Positions 1 to 10,145 of a stretch of 64,000 nt of DNA are shown here, one piece after another. Numbering within the stretch: the stretch's first letter is position 1; every line of letters begins with the position of its first letter. Below the pieces are notes generated by a model. That model worked only from the letters and a program-made list of their open reading frames with translations. It was not told the origin of the DNA and did not search any database. This DNA is from Epiperipatus broadwayi (taxonomy: Eukaryota; Onychophora; Udeonychophora; Euonychophora; Peripatidae). Location: contig JAQFVV010006335.1 of the NCBI GenBank assembly GCA_028023455.1, positions 1,590,912 through 1,654,911 of the forward strand, in the 5' to 3' direction. The position numbers and the translations under genes were made by a program.

Positions 1-1258
1 AAGTTTCTAAATCAAATTAATAATGTTTAATTTTATATGTTTTCCGATTGATAAAAATCATTTCCATTTTTTTTCTTTCTTATTGTAAAAATTGTTTATT
101 GTTTAAATTTTAAATGATGAAATGTAGGTAGGGTATAGACATTGCATGGGTTTGTTAGCAGTTGATTATGTTGAAGTTTTCTCATTTGATTAGAATATAT
201 AGGTCAACGAGGTTAATGTGGACATCTTACGATGAATGCCACGGAGCCTTGTGTATTCCCTTTGCAATTGACGTGATCGATGATTTTGTATTTTGATCGA
301 TTGTGTTTAACTTGGATGTTTTTGACTGTGGAATCTGTGCAGCCGATCTATACTCAACATTTTAAAACAAATTTTATAAAAAGCATTTGTGCGAACGTAT
401 CTAAATGTTAAATTTAAGTCGGGCTTGAATGGCTATATAGTTTTGTAAAGTTATATTAAGGGAGGGTAATCTTAGGTTATTCATTTCATGGTTGAATTGG
501 CTCAATGGATTGGATATATTTGTGTAATTAGTAGATGTAGTATGAGGTCCGCTACGGGCAAGATTGCATACATGCGCCACACACCTGTTTGCCTATGGAT
601 GGGTTTGTAAGTCGGCAGAAGACCGCAGTACATTCCTATGGAGTTTTTTTTTTATTGTTCTACTTGCCAACAGATGTAACATTCCTGTTGGTGGAGAGTC
701 AATGTCTTCTCTAATTCTACTTACTGTTCAGATGACCATTCCTGACAGTATAGTATTTTGTGTTGTCGTATCATGCTACATTGAATACATGAATGTATCA
801 GATGGATTGGCGCCAGTTGATTGCGAAATTTGTTGCCTAAGGTTAAATCAGGGAAGAATATTTTCTTTTCAAATGCAGATCTATGTAGTATATTCATACT
901 TGACTATCTAAATAAAATATTAAACTCATTGAAACTTAGTTGAATGTAAAATTAAAAAAGTTAATATAAAAATCTAAAATGTTAAACTTATTCCTCAAAA
1001 TTTAAATGTTATTTTATATGTGCATAAATAAATATTTTTATGTGTTAATTTCTGGCAGTGGCTTTTATTTATTGATATTTAAGATATAAATTAAGATATA
1101 GATTTTTATCTCTGCGTCTCCACTGAGCTAGTGACTTGGGCTAACGATCGGAATATTTAAATAAAGTGGAATCTTAACAGTGCATATCTGCCTACTCTAT
1201 AAATTTTTCTAGGTTTAAATGCCTAGATGGCGCCTTGTAGAGCAGATATCGTAGTTTG
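1..1258 (+). repeat. Dispersed 1.26-kb repeat, copy 1 (unclassified)
   Basis: This stretch aligns by eye along its whole length with 17404-18737. Shared landmarks include the opening run around TTAATGTTTAATTTT, a block reading GAATGGCTATATAG, a block GGGAGGGT(T)AATCTTAGGTTAT, and an end block reading CTGCCTACTCTATAAATTTT followed by a GGTTTAAATGCC-like box. Many substitutions and small indels separate the copies. The window starts inside or at the left edge of this copy. A 115-codon open frame at 564-911 is not conserved as an open frame in the other copy, so I do not call it a gene. Family unknown; no TG..CA ends or coding domain seen. Confidence 0.6.
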
Positions 1259-1340
1259 TGGTTAGATTTGATCTTCACTTACATTTCGATCATTATACTA
1301 GAGTTTTCTTCTGTTCTATTTGAAAAAGGTAAAGCTTGTT

Positions 1341-1845
1341 CTACCACTGAACGTATACTATCCCCTTTTGAATAGCATCTTCATAAGTCATCTGAGTTTC
1401 AATTAATAATGATTGATGCAATTTATCATCCTTCATTCCCCATAATAACTGGTCAATAAGAATTTGTTCCACAAAGTCGCCATACTCGCAATTCTTTGCT
1501 AATTGGCATAGGACAATATCATATTCTTTAATCGATTTGAGTTTGTCTTGTTTGCAGTTCCTCAATTTTAACCTAGCTAAATACTTCAATGGTCTTGGAC
1601 TAAAATAATGTTAGTCTTTCAACCAGGTCATTGTAGTTACTACTATCTGTAACTTGTCCATTATACATTTTGTTTACTATTTCAATAACGTTTCTACCTG
1701 ACAAACATAATAATGCTGCTACTTTCCTGTCATTTTCAATAATACTATTTAACTTAAAATAATTTTGTAATTGAAGCACATAAAAAGGCCATTTGTGTGG
1801 ATTATGTATCACAAATTCCGATATATTAACTTGTTCTATCAACAT
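1341..1845 (-). pseudogene. Ty3/Gypsy-type gag capsid fragment, frameshifted
   Basis: Two overlapping leftward reading frames (1845-1600 and 1589-1341) together give a Gypsy-type capsid pattern. The first has a WPFYVLQLQNYFKLN segment and a hydrophobic LLCLSGRNV segment. The second has YLARLKLRNCKQ, then CEYGDFVEQILIDQLLWGM, which matches the conserved R-x-Q / CxyGdf / iRDqlv-G pattern of Ty3/Gypsy (Mag-like) Gag. One extra base near 1598 splits the frame. The coding stretch stops after the capsid-like region; no nucleocapsid, protease or polymerase follows to the left. It lies just downstream, in element sense, of a primer-site-like sequence and a candidate LTR. Role in an intact element: forms the virus-like particle. 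This copy is dead. Confidence 0.7.
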
Positions 1846-1925
1846 TTTAATTCTTTAACAACTCCCCGACTTAGAATTACTGTTCAGTGTACTTCTTTCA
1901 TAAAGCTTGAAAAACAGGTTTTCTC

Positions 1926-1938
1926 CTGACTGCGCCAA
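1926..1938 (-). other. Candidate primer-binding site of the Gypsy remnant
   Basis: On the minus strand this reads TTTGGCGCAGTCAG. It resembles the TGGCGCAGTC primer sites that follow the 5' LTR in many Gypsy elements. It sits a few bases after the candidate LTR end (...ACATCACA) and before the gag fragment, the expected order. Confidence 0.45.
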
Positions 1939-1941
1939 AAT

Positions 1942-2626
1942 TGTGATGTACTTGATTTAATGTTATTTACGAGAAACACCCAAATACACCTAATTCAAGT
2001 AACTATTACTCTCTTGCATAAAATTAAGATATCCCACTTACAGATACAAGATTTTATTAGTATGAAAAATAACAATCATTTATAAACAGAATTATCATTA
2101 GTTCTACTAGTGCCTGTAAGGCTTACAAAAATAATAATAAGACAGGTATAGTCTGTATAATTACCCTAGGTTGGTCTTTGATACCTTCAAAGCCGAATAT
2201 CTGGTTCTCCTCTCATCGTTGGTCCTGTTCTGAATTCGCACTACACTTAAGACTCTCAGAAAATCAGGACTGACACCAATCTGTCCTTTCTCTGCTAGAT
2301 TATATCTACTCTTTGTTCTATTCTTTATTCCTTATCCATTTTAATCACCATATTATTCTGGGCTTATTTTTGAACTAATTAATTAAATTGTTCTTTACCT
2401 TTTAAATCCTTTGTTTAATTAATTATTTATTTGGATCTTCCATCTTGTTTTACACCTTGCTTTTTATAAAATATCTATATAAAAAACTATTTGTAATTTC
2501 TAATTTTCATTTTTATTAAATCAACTTGTTTACTTTCACATGTAATTATTTAATACTTTTAACTTCTGGAGTACACACAGTTTCAAACGTATTTTTTATT
2601 AAAATTAATCGTACTACAACGTAACA
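1942..2626 (-). mobile_element. Candidate solo 5' LTR of the Gypsy remnant
   Basis: In element (minus) sense the segment would start TGTTACGTTG and end TACATCACA, giving TG..CA termini directly before the primer-site-like sequence and the gag fragment. No second LTR copy exists in the window, so the outer edge is inferred only from the TGTTAC start. Confidence 0.4.
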
Positions 2627-4490
2627 ATATCTTTCATGGATAATTTAATTTATTGTTTGGCACTAAACAGAAGCATTCTGTTGTATAAATAAAATCCTCT
2701 ACTTTTTATATCAGAATATTGTTAGAAATAATCTGAATTATTCATGCTACTTACTCTCTCTACAATTTTGTTTTACCATATTTTATTTGTAACGAATCAC
2801 ATTGTATTTATATTTAAATATTTGTGTTTTTATCTTAAATTACATGTATATTTTTTCAAATCAATAGACTTTTTTTTTGTTTCTTCTAAGTTGCTAAATC
2901 TTGATAGTTTTCATTTAATAACAGATAATTTTTTTTTAAATTTATAGTACTTTTGCATGATTTACAGCTGTTTCTGTTACCTATATATGTGGTCATTCTA
3001 TCATGGTAGCCAATGCTCATAATTAAGGCATTTTATCACCCTCAGTTAATATTCTATAACTTCTGCCTGGAATAATAATTTTAAAATTATTTAAAATGTG
3101 AGGCTGTAATATATTTTTGTCTTTTATAATTGTGAGTATAAAAAGAATAGTAAACTAATACATAATTTTCCAAAAACCTACTGGTATTTATTTTATTTAT
3201 AAACTATTACATATTAACAGAAAGACTTTTCATATGTTTGGTTTTAAACGATGTTAAACTTATTAAGCTAGCTGAAATTTTATATGAAATGCCACATCAT
3301 AATATAGAATGGAAAAGACATTAAAAATTTGGATTGCTCAGTTCATTTAGAGTCTGAAAATAAATTAAGGGATTCCCTTTTAGTTGATAGTAATCTTCAT
3401 TGTGCATTTCATAAATGGATATGAATAAAATATTTATTTCATATAGCACGATGTTTATAAACTGTAATATTAATAATCAGTATTAAGCTGTTGTACATGT
3501 GCTTTGTAGAATTTTAACAATAAATGAATACTCCCACTGCAAACACAAGATAAGTTTAAATGGATATAGAGCTATGAGGTAAAAATTTTAAATGAATTTT
3601 GATTGGTTAGATTTATGTCAATACCTTGACTGAAAATACAACAATATAATTGTAAAGTTCAACACTGATGGAAAAACAAAACAATCACATTCTATAGTTT
3701 ATATTTTTAAATCTTAGCTTTTATGTATGGAATTCTTTCAAACCTTCACAGAAATAAACTAATTTATAATTGGTTAAACTATATTTGTATTTATTGCATA
3801 AATAATATACATGCATTAATGATGCAGATGAAGATACCATAATCTGTAAAAATATATTTTATATCATACTTAATCAAAGACGATTGCATTTATATACATA
3901 TTATTTTACAGATACTCTAAAATAATGCAGTAGCATCTGCTAACATTGGAAAAATGGAATACTATAGAGAATCACAATTAGGACATTTAACATCTACACC
4001 AAGAAAAGATTGACACAACTAAAGTAAATGACAGCATGGCAAAATGTCACTTAAACATACAAAAGTCTATTATCACTAAACTAATTGTCAGGTTTTGTAT
4101 AAAAATGTACATGGGAGTTCAAGTATAAGTTTTGTATTCCAGAAAAAAATAAAGAAAATATATTAGAGAAATATATTTTAGGCCACTAACTGATAAGGAT
4201 TTAATTTATGATTAGATTTGTGCAGCATGTAACAATGGAAAATGGTACCTATTTGTGAGAAGAAAATTGCATTTGATAATTGCCAAGAAATATTAGTTAA
4301 TTACAAATATTTCTAGATACAATATGAAATACAAAACTGATAATTGATAAAAATGAATCCTGGATTGCTGGAGGCAAACCTACATGTATAAATAGTTGTG
4401 AACAGCAAAGTGTGTTCTTCTGATTTTCCAGTGAATATTTCAAGTGAATGGGTGCTGAAAGATTTTAGGTGACAATAGCTGAAAGAATAT
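2627..4490. other. A+T-rich intergenic stretch, nothing recognised
   Basis: Only short open frames rich in Phe, Leu, Ile and Tyr are present, as expected from base composition. I see no domain, RNA gene or clear repeat boundary. Confidence 0.5.
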
Positions 4491-4622
4491 TAAGTGGTAG
4501 AGCAGCACTCTAGTGTGAAGCCAACATGTTATTCAGCAGCAGCAGCAGAACTGACTAAAGAGTTTGGGAGACCATTGAGAAAGCAGATAGTTGTGAATTC
4601 CATCCTGGGAAATGAACCAAAA

Positions 4623-4624
<2 letters not shown>

Positions 4625-4704
<80 letters not shown>
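4625..4704. repeat. (TA)n microsatellite
   Basis: An almost perfect TA run of about 80 bp abuts the outer (3') end of the left PLE copy. A short open frame on its left (4494-4620) includes a run of four Ala codons made by CAG/GCA repeats; I do not recognise it. Confidence 0.9.
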
Positions 4705-4706
<2 letters not shown>

Positions 4707-4769
4707 AATCAATATATATATATATCATCAAAATACATAGTACAATTTATATAAATTATATTCTTTTAG

Positions 4770-4808
4770 AAGTACTTTCGACTATACACTTTGTAGTCTT
4801 TATCAACT
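4770..4808 (-). ncRNA. Degenerate hammerhead-ribozyme relic in PLE 3' end (left copy)
   Basis: On the minus strand a TTGATAAA box, a 5-bp stem (GACTA...TAGTC) and then GAAAGTAC follow each other as CUGAUGA, stem II and GAAA do in a hammerhead. The C3 and G8 core positions are changed (C to T, G to A), so it is probably inactive. Hammerhead motifs are an established feature of Penelope-like elements. Confidence 0.5.
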
Positions 4809-4863
4809 ATATAACGTTGAATAATCAAAACGAGACAACCTTTAACAATACCCATAGTTCAAT

Positions 4864-5466
4864 TCAGATTTCCCACAGTTCTGTTATCTTAACATTTGAT
4901 GACTGGTGATTCATTAACATTTGACGATTTCTTGAAATCAACATAGTCTCTTTTATTTTACGTTTATTATGACAACGTTCAATTTGAATAACTTTCATAT
5001 TTTTATAATCAAATTTAAATCCATATTGACAAGATTTATTACGATCAAATATAACAGATGATGAAGATTTATTTACATCTGTTCCATATTGATTCTCTTT
5101 TTGAATTATATGATATAAAAGCATATGTTCTTTTATTCTCTTCTCAAATGTACACTTAGATTCACCAATGTATTGTACGCCGCATCCACATATCAATCTA
5201 TATATAATAGAATTTTGATTAAACTTTGAATTTTGAATTTTAGAATTATTAAGCAATCTATTTACGTTATTTGTAGAGAAAAAAGCAATATGACACAAAC
5301 CATTATAAATTTTCTTAATAAACTTGACCTGCTCATCTGATATAAATGGCATTGAAATCCATTTCATTTTGATATTTTTATTTTTAATTTTATTATAGTG
5401 TTGATTTCTTTTAAATCCTTTAATAATATTAGAAATAGCATTTTTATAATAACCAATTTTCAACAA
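4864..5466 (-). pseudogene. PLE GIY-YIG endonuclease domain, N-terminally truncated
   Basis: An open 200-codon frame. In PLEs this domain lies C-terminal to the reverse transcriptase and nicks the target DNA. Visible features: the GIY-YIG signature as IIYRLICGCGVQYIGES at about residues 87-103, a Cys pair inside it, Arg110 and His114 in the following helix (FEKRIKEH), and Cys/His residues further on. The reverse transcriptase that should precede it is missing, so this is a 5'-truncated copy, as is usual for target-primed elements. The frame is open simply because little sequence is left; I do not think it is a functional gene. The first Met is not necessarily a real start. Confidence 0.7.
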
Positions 5467-5489
5467 GTCATTAACAAATAAAAATGTGA

Positions 5490-6060
5490 TTGCTAATATT
5501 ATTAAAGGATTTAAAAGAAATCAACACTATAATAAAATTAAATATAAAAATATCAAAATGAAATGGATTTCAATGTCATTTATATCAGATGAGCAGGTCA
5601 GTTTATTAAGAAAATTTATAATGGTTTGTGTCATATTGCTTTTTTCTCTACAAATAACATAAATAGATTGCTTAATAATTCTAAAATTCAAAATTCAAAG
5701 TTTAATCAAAATTCTATTATATATAGATTGATATGTGGATGCGGCGTACAATACATTGGTGAATCTAAGTGTACATTTGAGAAGAGAATAAAAGAACATA
5801 TGCTTTTATATAATAGAATTCAAAAAGAGAATCAATATGGAACAGATGTAAATAAACCTTCATCATCTGTTATATTTGATCATAATAAATCTTGTCAATA
5901 TGGATTTAAATTTGATTATAAAAATATGAAAATTATTCAAATTGAACATTGTCATAATAAACGTAAAATAAAAGAGGCTATGTTGATTTCAAGAAATCAT
6001 CAAATGTTAATGAATCACCAGTCATCAAATGTTAAGATAACAGAATTGTGGGAAATCTGA
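5490..6060 (+). pseudogene. PLE GIY-YIG endonuclease fragment, frameshifted
   Basis: The reading frame that opens at about 5490 matches the N-terminal part of the left copy. It is broken near 5600, where bases are missing after the GATGAGCAGGTC block. The frame open from 5626 to 6060 (144 codons) then carries the same GIY-YIG core (YRLICGCGVQYIGES), the FEKRIKEH helix and the same C-terminus as the left copy. Differences from the left copy include conservative changes such as His/Asn and Val/Ile. Non-functional: no reverse transcriptase and a frameshift. Confidence 0.7.
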
Positions 6061-6116
6061 ATTGAACTATGGGTATTGTTAAAGGTTGTCTCGTTTTGAT
6101 TATTCAACGTTATATA

Positions 6117-6155
6117 GTTGATAAAGACTACAAAGTGTATAGTCGAAAGTACTTC
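6117..6155 (+). ncRNA. Degenerate hammerhead-ribozyme relic in PLE 3' end (right copy)
   Basis: Same arrangement as in the left copy: TTGATAAA, stem GACTA...TAGTC, then GAAAGTAC. The core carries the same C3 and G8 changes, so both copies probably inherited the decayed form. Confidence 0.5.
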
Positions 6156-6654
6156 TAAAAGAATATAATTTATATAAATTGTACTGTATTTTGATATATA
6201 TATATATTGATTTGTATATTACATATATTGTGAAACGAATACAGATATCAAACTTTATTTATATATATATATATATATATTGTGTTTGTAGGTAGTGATA
6301 ACTTTTAACTCTGAATTACTTCTCATCATTTATTTGTGGTTACTATTTATTGTTTTAATTGTTGATATTCCCAGTGCTTGCATTTTGAATACACAACACT
6401 AGTCTTCAATATTTTTTTCTATTCTTTCTCTCTAAGTTTTTTTCTACTGTTTGTTTAAGTATATTTTTTATTAGTCTAAACATCACATAAAAATTTTTAA
6501 TAATTTCTTATTTTAATAAATACTTATTTTTTGTATAATTTTTCATATTAAATAATATTGCACTATTATCTTTTCAATAGAAATATTTTTTGGCATTTAA
6601 CTCTTTTAAAGATTTCACATACAGGCTTTTCCATACCTGTAACTTAAATATAAA

Positions 6655-7150
6655 TATAAGGAGCTTTGAACTCAGACTTTCACTCAACTTTTAACTTTCC
6701 ATATTATCTCACACCTGTATGTCAAATATTAAGAATTGTCTGAAATCTGCCCATACCTCATATATGTATGTAAATGGATTATGCCCTATACACGAGGGAC
6801 TTATGGTCGACATGGGTGGAACAACAATCTATGCATTAGTGTGAGCTTAGATCATTTCATGTTCAGATTTTGAATGATATGGATGGTTGAAGATTTGGAG
6901 TGTGAAGTAGATTGGAGCATGTCCATTAAATTATCAAGGTTAGCTATGTTAATATAAAGCTGATAACTGATCGTATATATGTGTAGAGATGATAATCTGG
7001 ACCAACTGATGAGTACTGGCTTCGCACGAAATATGTATACTGGTGATTATTTATCTTATAGGCGCATGTGAGGTCAGGTATATCAGTAGTATGAGATAGC
7101 ATGGAGAGTCGAAGGATGAGTGAATGTCTGAGTTCAAAGTCGCTTATCTT
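6655..7150 (+). mobile_element. Hammerhead-bearing short repeat, copy 1, with inverted ends
   Basis: The right end (about 7075-7150) holds a tRNA-like tail with a GAGTTCAAA box and a TAGCATGGAG box about 35 bp upstream. The same tail recurs inverted at 6655-6725 (CTTTGAACTCAGACTTTCAC), so the unit has inverted ends of about 70 bp. The interior (about 6830-7060) aligns with the minus-strand repeat at 8385-8690 and contains a hammerhead fold. No coding frame. It could be one inverted-repeat element or two fragments inserted next to each other. Confidence 0.55.
6991..7050 (+). ncRNA. Hammerhead ribozyme motif (type I order, short stem III)
   Basis: CTGATGA lies at 7006-7012 and GAAA at 7028-7031. 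Between them stem II pairs G7013:C7027, T7014:A7026 and C7016:G7024, with one A/C mismatch. After GAAA, A7031-A7033 pair with T7036-T7038 (stem III, 3 bp, 2-nt loop), giving an AUA cleavage triplet ending at 7039. Stem I forms from 7041-7044 with 7001-7004, then, past a 3-nt bulge, 7045-7050 pairs perfectly with 6992-6997. All conserved core residues are present. Short stem III is characteristic of retrozyme and PLE hammerheads. Activity is inferred, not shown. Confidence 0.65.
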
Positions 7151-8384
7151 TTAAAGTTTATAATTTAATAATATATTCTAAAAGTATATACTATAAATGT
7201 AAAAATAAATAATCACTAGCTCATAATTTGTATCTTTTCATATTACAATAATGGTTCGTAAGGCAAATAATTAAACATATTTTTTTAGTTGTTAATTTGA
7301 AAATTTTATACATAAATAGTCATTTATGAAAGTTTCTCCTATGTAATAAACTTGATTTTTTTTTACACTGAAATTATTTGAACTGAAAAATATTTATAAA
7401 GTAATACTATTGTTAGATTTCTGTCACCTATTTTTTTTTTTAAAAAAATGGAATAATTTAGTAATTGCTAAGAGCTGACCACTAAGATGTTATTTATTAT
7501 AAATCATTATACTGAATAAATATATATTCAGTACTTGAATTTTAATAATATTAATAAATTGTATTTGTTAATGTATAATACTGTTATAAAATACGATGTT
7601 TTTTTAATTTAGATTTCAATAGAAAAAACATAGAATAATATAATTTCAAATTTACTTAAAAATTTCCCAGAATTCATTTCAATCTTCTTTTTTTTTAAAT
7701 ATTAAGTCTGCCATTTTTTTTTATATAAAGTTTAACCGATTGGATTTTGCTTTGGTTAAATGATTTAACTTTTTTACTCTTTTTAATGAAAGCGTATCTC
7801 TCATCTTTTTTAATAAGTTTCTGATGATCTTTAAAAGTAAGCTATTTTAAAGAATAAAACTGTCTTGTTTAAAAAATGTAATATCAAGTGTAAAAGATAT
7901 TTGTTTTAAACGCATTAAGAACTGATGTTAAATTTACTTTTCCTGTTCTGCTTTAATAGAAGTAAAACTGATTTAGTGATATAATAATATATATATTCTA
8001 AGTTTAGCTTAACCTTTTAAGATTTTAATTGAAGTGAAAAACTTTTATCTATCATAACTATGGTTACGGATTTAATTTTTTTATTTTTATTTTTAAAAGG
8101 AATTAAAAATTTATCATTTTTTTTTTATTACTACAGAATTTTACTGCCTGGTTATAATTACACTAAATAATATTTTTCATTTGATCTGTGGTGGCTCATA
8201 AGCCAAAAAGGAAACAAGGGAAACAAAACAAAGCAATTCTAATTTCAGCAAACATACAACCGTTTTATTTCTTCCATACCAATTATTGTTAAAAAATCTA
8301 ATGTAATTTTTGACTTTACTAATTGCTATTTGATAACTGAAACACACAGGCTTATTATATACGTGCGTCTATATATGTAATATG
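7151..8384. other. A+T-rich intergenic stretch, nothing recognised
   Basis: Poly(A), poly(T) and TA-rich tracts only; no gene, RNA gene or repeat boundary seen. Confidence 0.5.
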
Positions 8385-8690
8385 TAGGGTATATGAGCAC
8401 AGACTTTCACACCGCCCACCACTCTCCACACTGTCTCATAGCACTGGTACACCCGAACACATATATGTTGATAAGATAAATAATCACCAATAAACGTATT
8501 TCATGCTAAACCAGCAATCATCAGTTGGTCCAGATTACCATCTCTACACATATATGCCATAAGTGTTCAGAAAATATCAAAATAGCCAATCCTCATACTT
8601 TAATGGACAGGCTTCAATCCACTCCAGACTCCAACTCTTTAACCGTCCACCCAATTGAAAATCTGATGATGGAATGCTCATTTGGAAAAT
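8385..8690 (-). mobile_element. Hammerhead-bearing short repeat, copy 2
   Basis: The reverse complement aligns with about 6830-7145: a TGTCCATTAAA block, ATATATGTGTAGAGATG, GTAATCTGGACCAA, the hammerhead core, then GGTGATTATTTATCTTAT and the ATGAGAC..GTG..GAGTGGTGG tail ending AAAGTCTGTGC. Copies differ by many substitutions, so these are old independent insertions. Confidence 0.6.
8475..8545 (-). ncRNA. Hammerhead ribozyme motif, second copy
   Basis: On the minus strand CTGATGA (8524-8518), a stem II with central TGC/GCA pairing, GAAA, a short stem III and a predicted cleavage between 8491 and 8490 can be placed. Stem I pairs TTGGT with ACCAA fully (the first copy has one mismatch), then GATTAT with GTAATC (one G:U). 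The closing G10.1:C11.1 pair of stem II is lost, so activity is doubtful. Pairing is kept despite substitutions, which supports the fold. Confidence 0.55.
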
Positions 8691-10130
8691 AATAACATCT
8701 GGAATTGATAGATACCTTTACTTTTTTCTTATACATTTATTGGGAAAACGATTTTTCATATATATTCAACACGAACAACCATCATGATAAATATTTAAAA
8801 TATTATTTCTTTTATTATTTTGTAATATTTTTTTTGCAATAAATATCTGTATGTTAATTTATAAATGTAAATTCCCCCCAAAAAATACAACCATATTTTA
8901 TTGCTCATCTTAAATAAAAACAATAAAAAATTATTTGCTCTGAAGAGAAATCAGAACGGATTAACATATCATTTTCAAAAAAATATTGATATTGCTCAGC
9001 AAGCAGCTTCAATGGCACAAGTTCCATGCATGGAGAAAAACAAATAAATCGCTGCAGAACTTACTGAAATTCACTGAATAACATTTCCACACTATCTCAA
9101 GCATTGATTAAAATGAATTATTTTAAAACCAATTTAATTACTTGTATCTACTTAATAATTATGCCAAATATTGAGTGATTGTTATATTATTGATATTTTC
9201 AAACACAGCACTTATGGGCCAGCCACCACTGCATTTGATATAATATTCTTCAGTAAGTGAAGGAAATGTGCATTTAATCCTCTTAGGAAAGATTTTTGGT
9301 CCTATCTGGTTTAGGGTAGTGATAGAATGTTGAATTTTAAAGCTCAGTTTTTATACATCAGCGTCAAATCCGTCAGTTCTTGTGCTCGAATATTATGAAA
9401 CTTTTGTATGAAGTATTCACATAATAAACTATCATTTTTATGTTTACATTAAGTAACTGACGTTTCATTTATTATTTGGTGATTGTTAAAAATAAAAATG
9501 AAATTATTCCACTAAATAATTATAGTGTTCTCAGATATTTTACACTGTACAGAAAAAAAAGACTATTTAAATTTCAATCTTAGATTTATAGCAGATGTCA
9601 ATAAATTAATGTTTATATAACAAATAAGCTAAAAGAATGTGTGACCTTTTCATTGTTTTAGTAATATATCGATATTTGACTGTTACTTTGTTACTAACTT
9701 TTTTGGAGCTAGTGACTTTTGTTTCAGTGTTTTCAATATTATTTTTATTAAAGCAAAGGATGGATAAAGCTCCAATGAAGACTGCTGAACAATCAAAATT
9801 TTTAAAAAATAAAGAAGTTTTTTTTTTTAAGAAAATTTCTTTGCATTGTAGTTTATATGAAAGAAGTATTATAAGCAATATATATATATGAATACATAAA
9901 GATATGCAAAGAAGGTGAAAGAGAAGAATAAGAGAATATACATTTGATAAGAAATCAAAATGTACTGATATATTATTGAGAAATACTAAAATATGATAAA
10001 TACACACATATATATATGGGAAATTTGAATCTGGACAAATCTTGAATGCTGGTTCAGTATATTATGCATTTTGGGGGCATTTTTCTTCTAACATATTTCT
10101 TATATGTTTTCCAAAATGTGTGGAGAAGAT
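8691..10130. other. A+T-rich intergenic stretch, nothing recognised
   Basis: Contains overlapping short open frames on both strands at 9606-10007 made of A+T-driven hydrophobic codons. No domain or repeat family recognised. Confidence 0.5.
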
Positions 10131-10145
10131 TATATATATATATAT
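10131..10145. repeat. (TA)n flanking the 5' end of RTE copy A
   Basis: A short TA run ends exactly where the RTE 5' sequence GGCTGCAGAAA begins. Copy B has the same edge at 16681-16716. Confidence 0.8.

Larger units (their letters stand above)
4712..5470 (-). mobile_element. 5'-truncated Penelope-like element, left arm of an inverted pair
   Basis: The C-terminal part of a PLE with its 3' untranslated end, reading leftward. It is the reverse complement, with a few per cent differences, of 5480-6230. The two copies face each other with their truncated 5' ends about 20 bp apart and their 3' ends outward, each finishing in TA-rich sequence. Confidence 0.75.
5480..6230 (+). mobile_element. 5'-truncated Penelope-like element, right arm of an inverted pair
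   Basis: Reads rightward and mirrors the left arm. It begins about 15 codons later in the protein than the left copy and ends in TA-rich sequence near 6198-6280. Confidence 0.75.

Noticed and set aside
564-911. 115-codon open frame near the window start
   Set aside because: It lies inside a dispersed repeat; the second copy of the repeat does not keep the frame.
4494-4754. 86-codon frame starting MVEQHSSVKPTCYS with an Ala run
   Set aside because: Its second half is the (TA)n array and the first half has no recognisable domain or splice context, although its composition is less biased than its surroundings.
9606-10007. 133-codon hydrophobic open frame, possible membrane protein
   Set aside because: Overlapped by an open frame on the other strand; composition matches the A+T-rich background; no motif seen.
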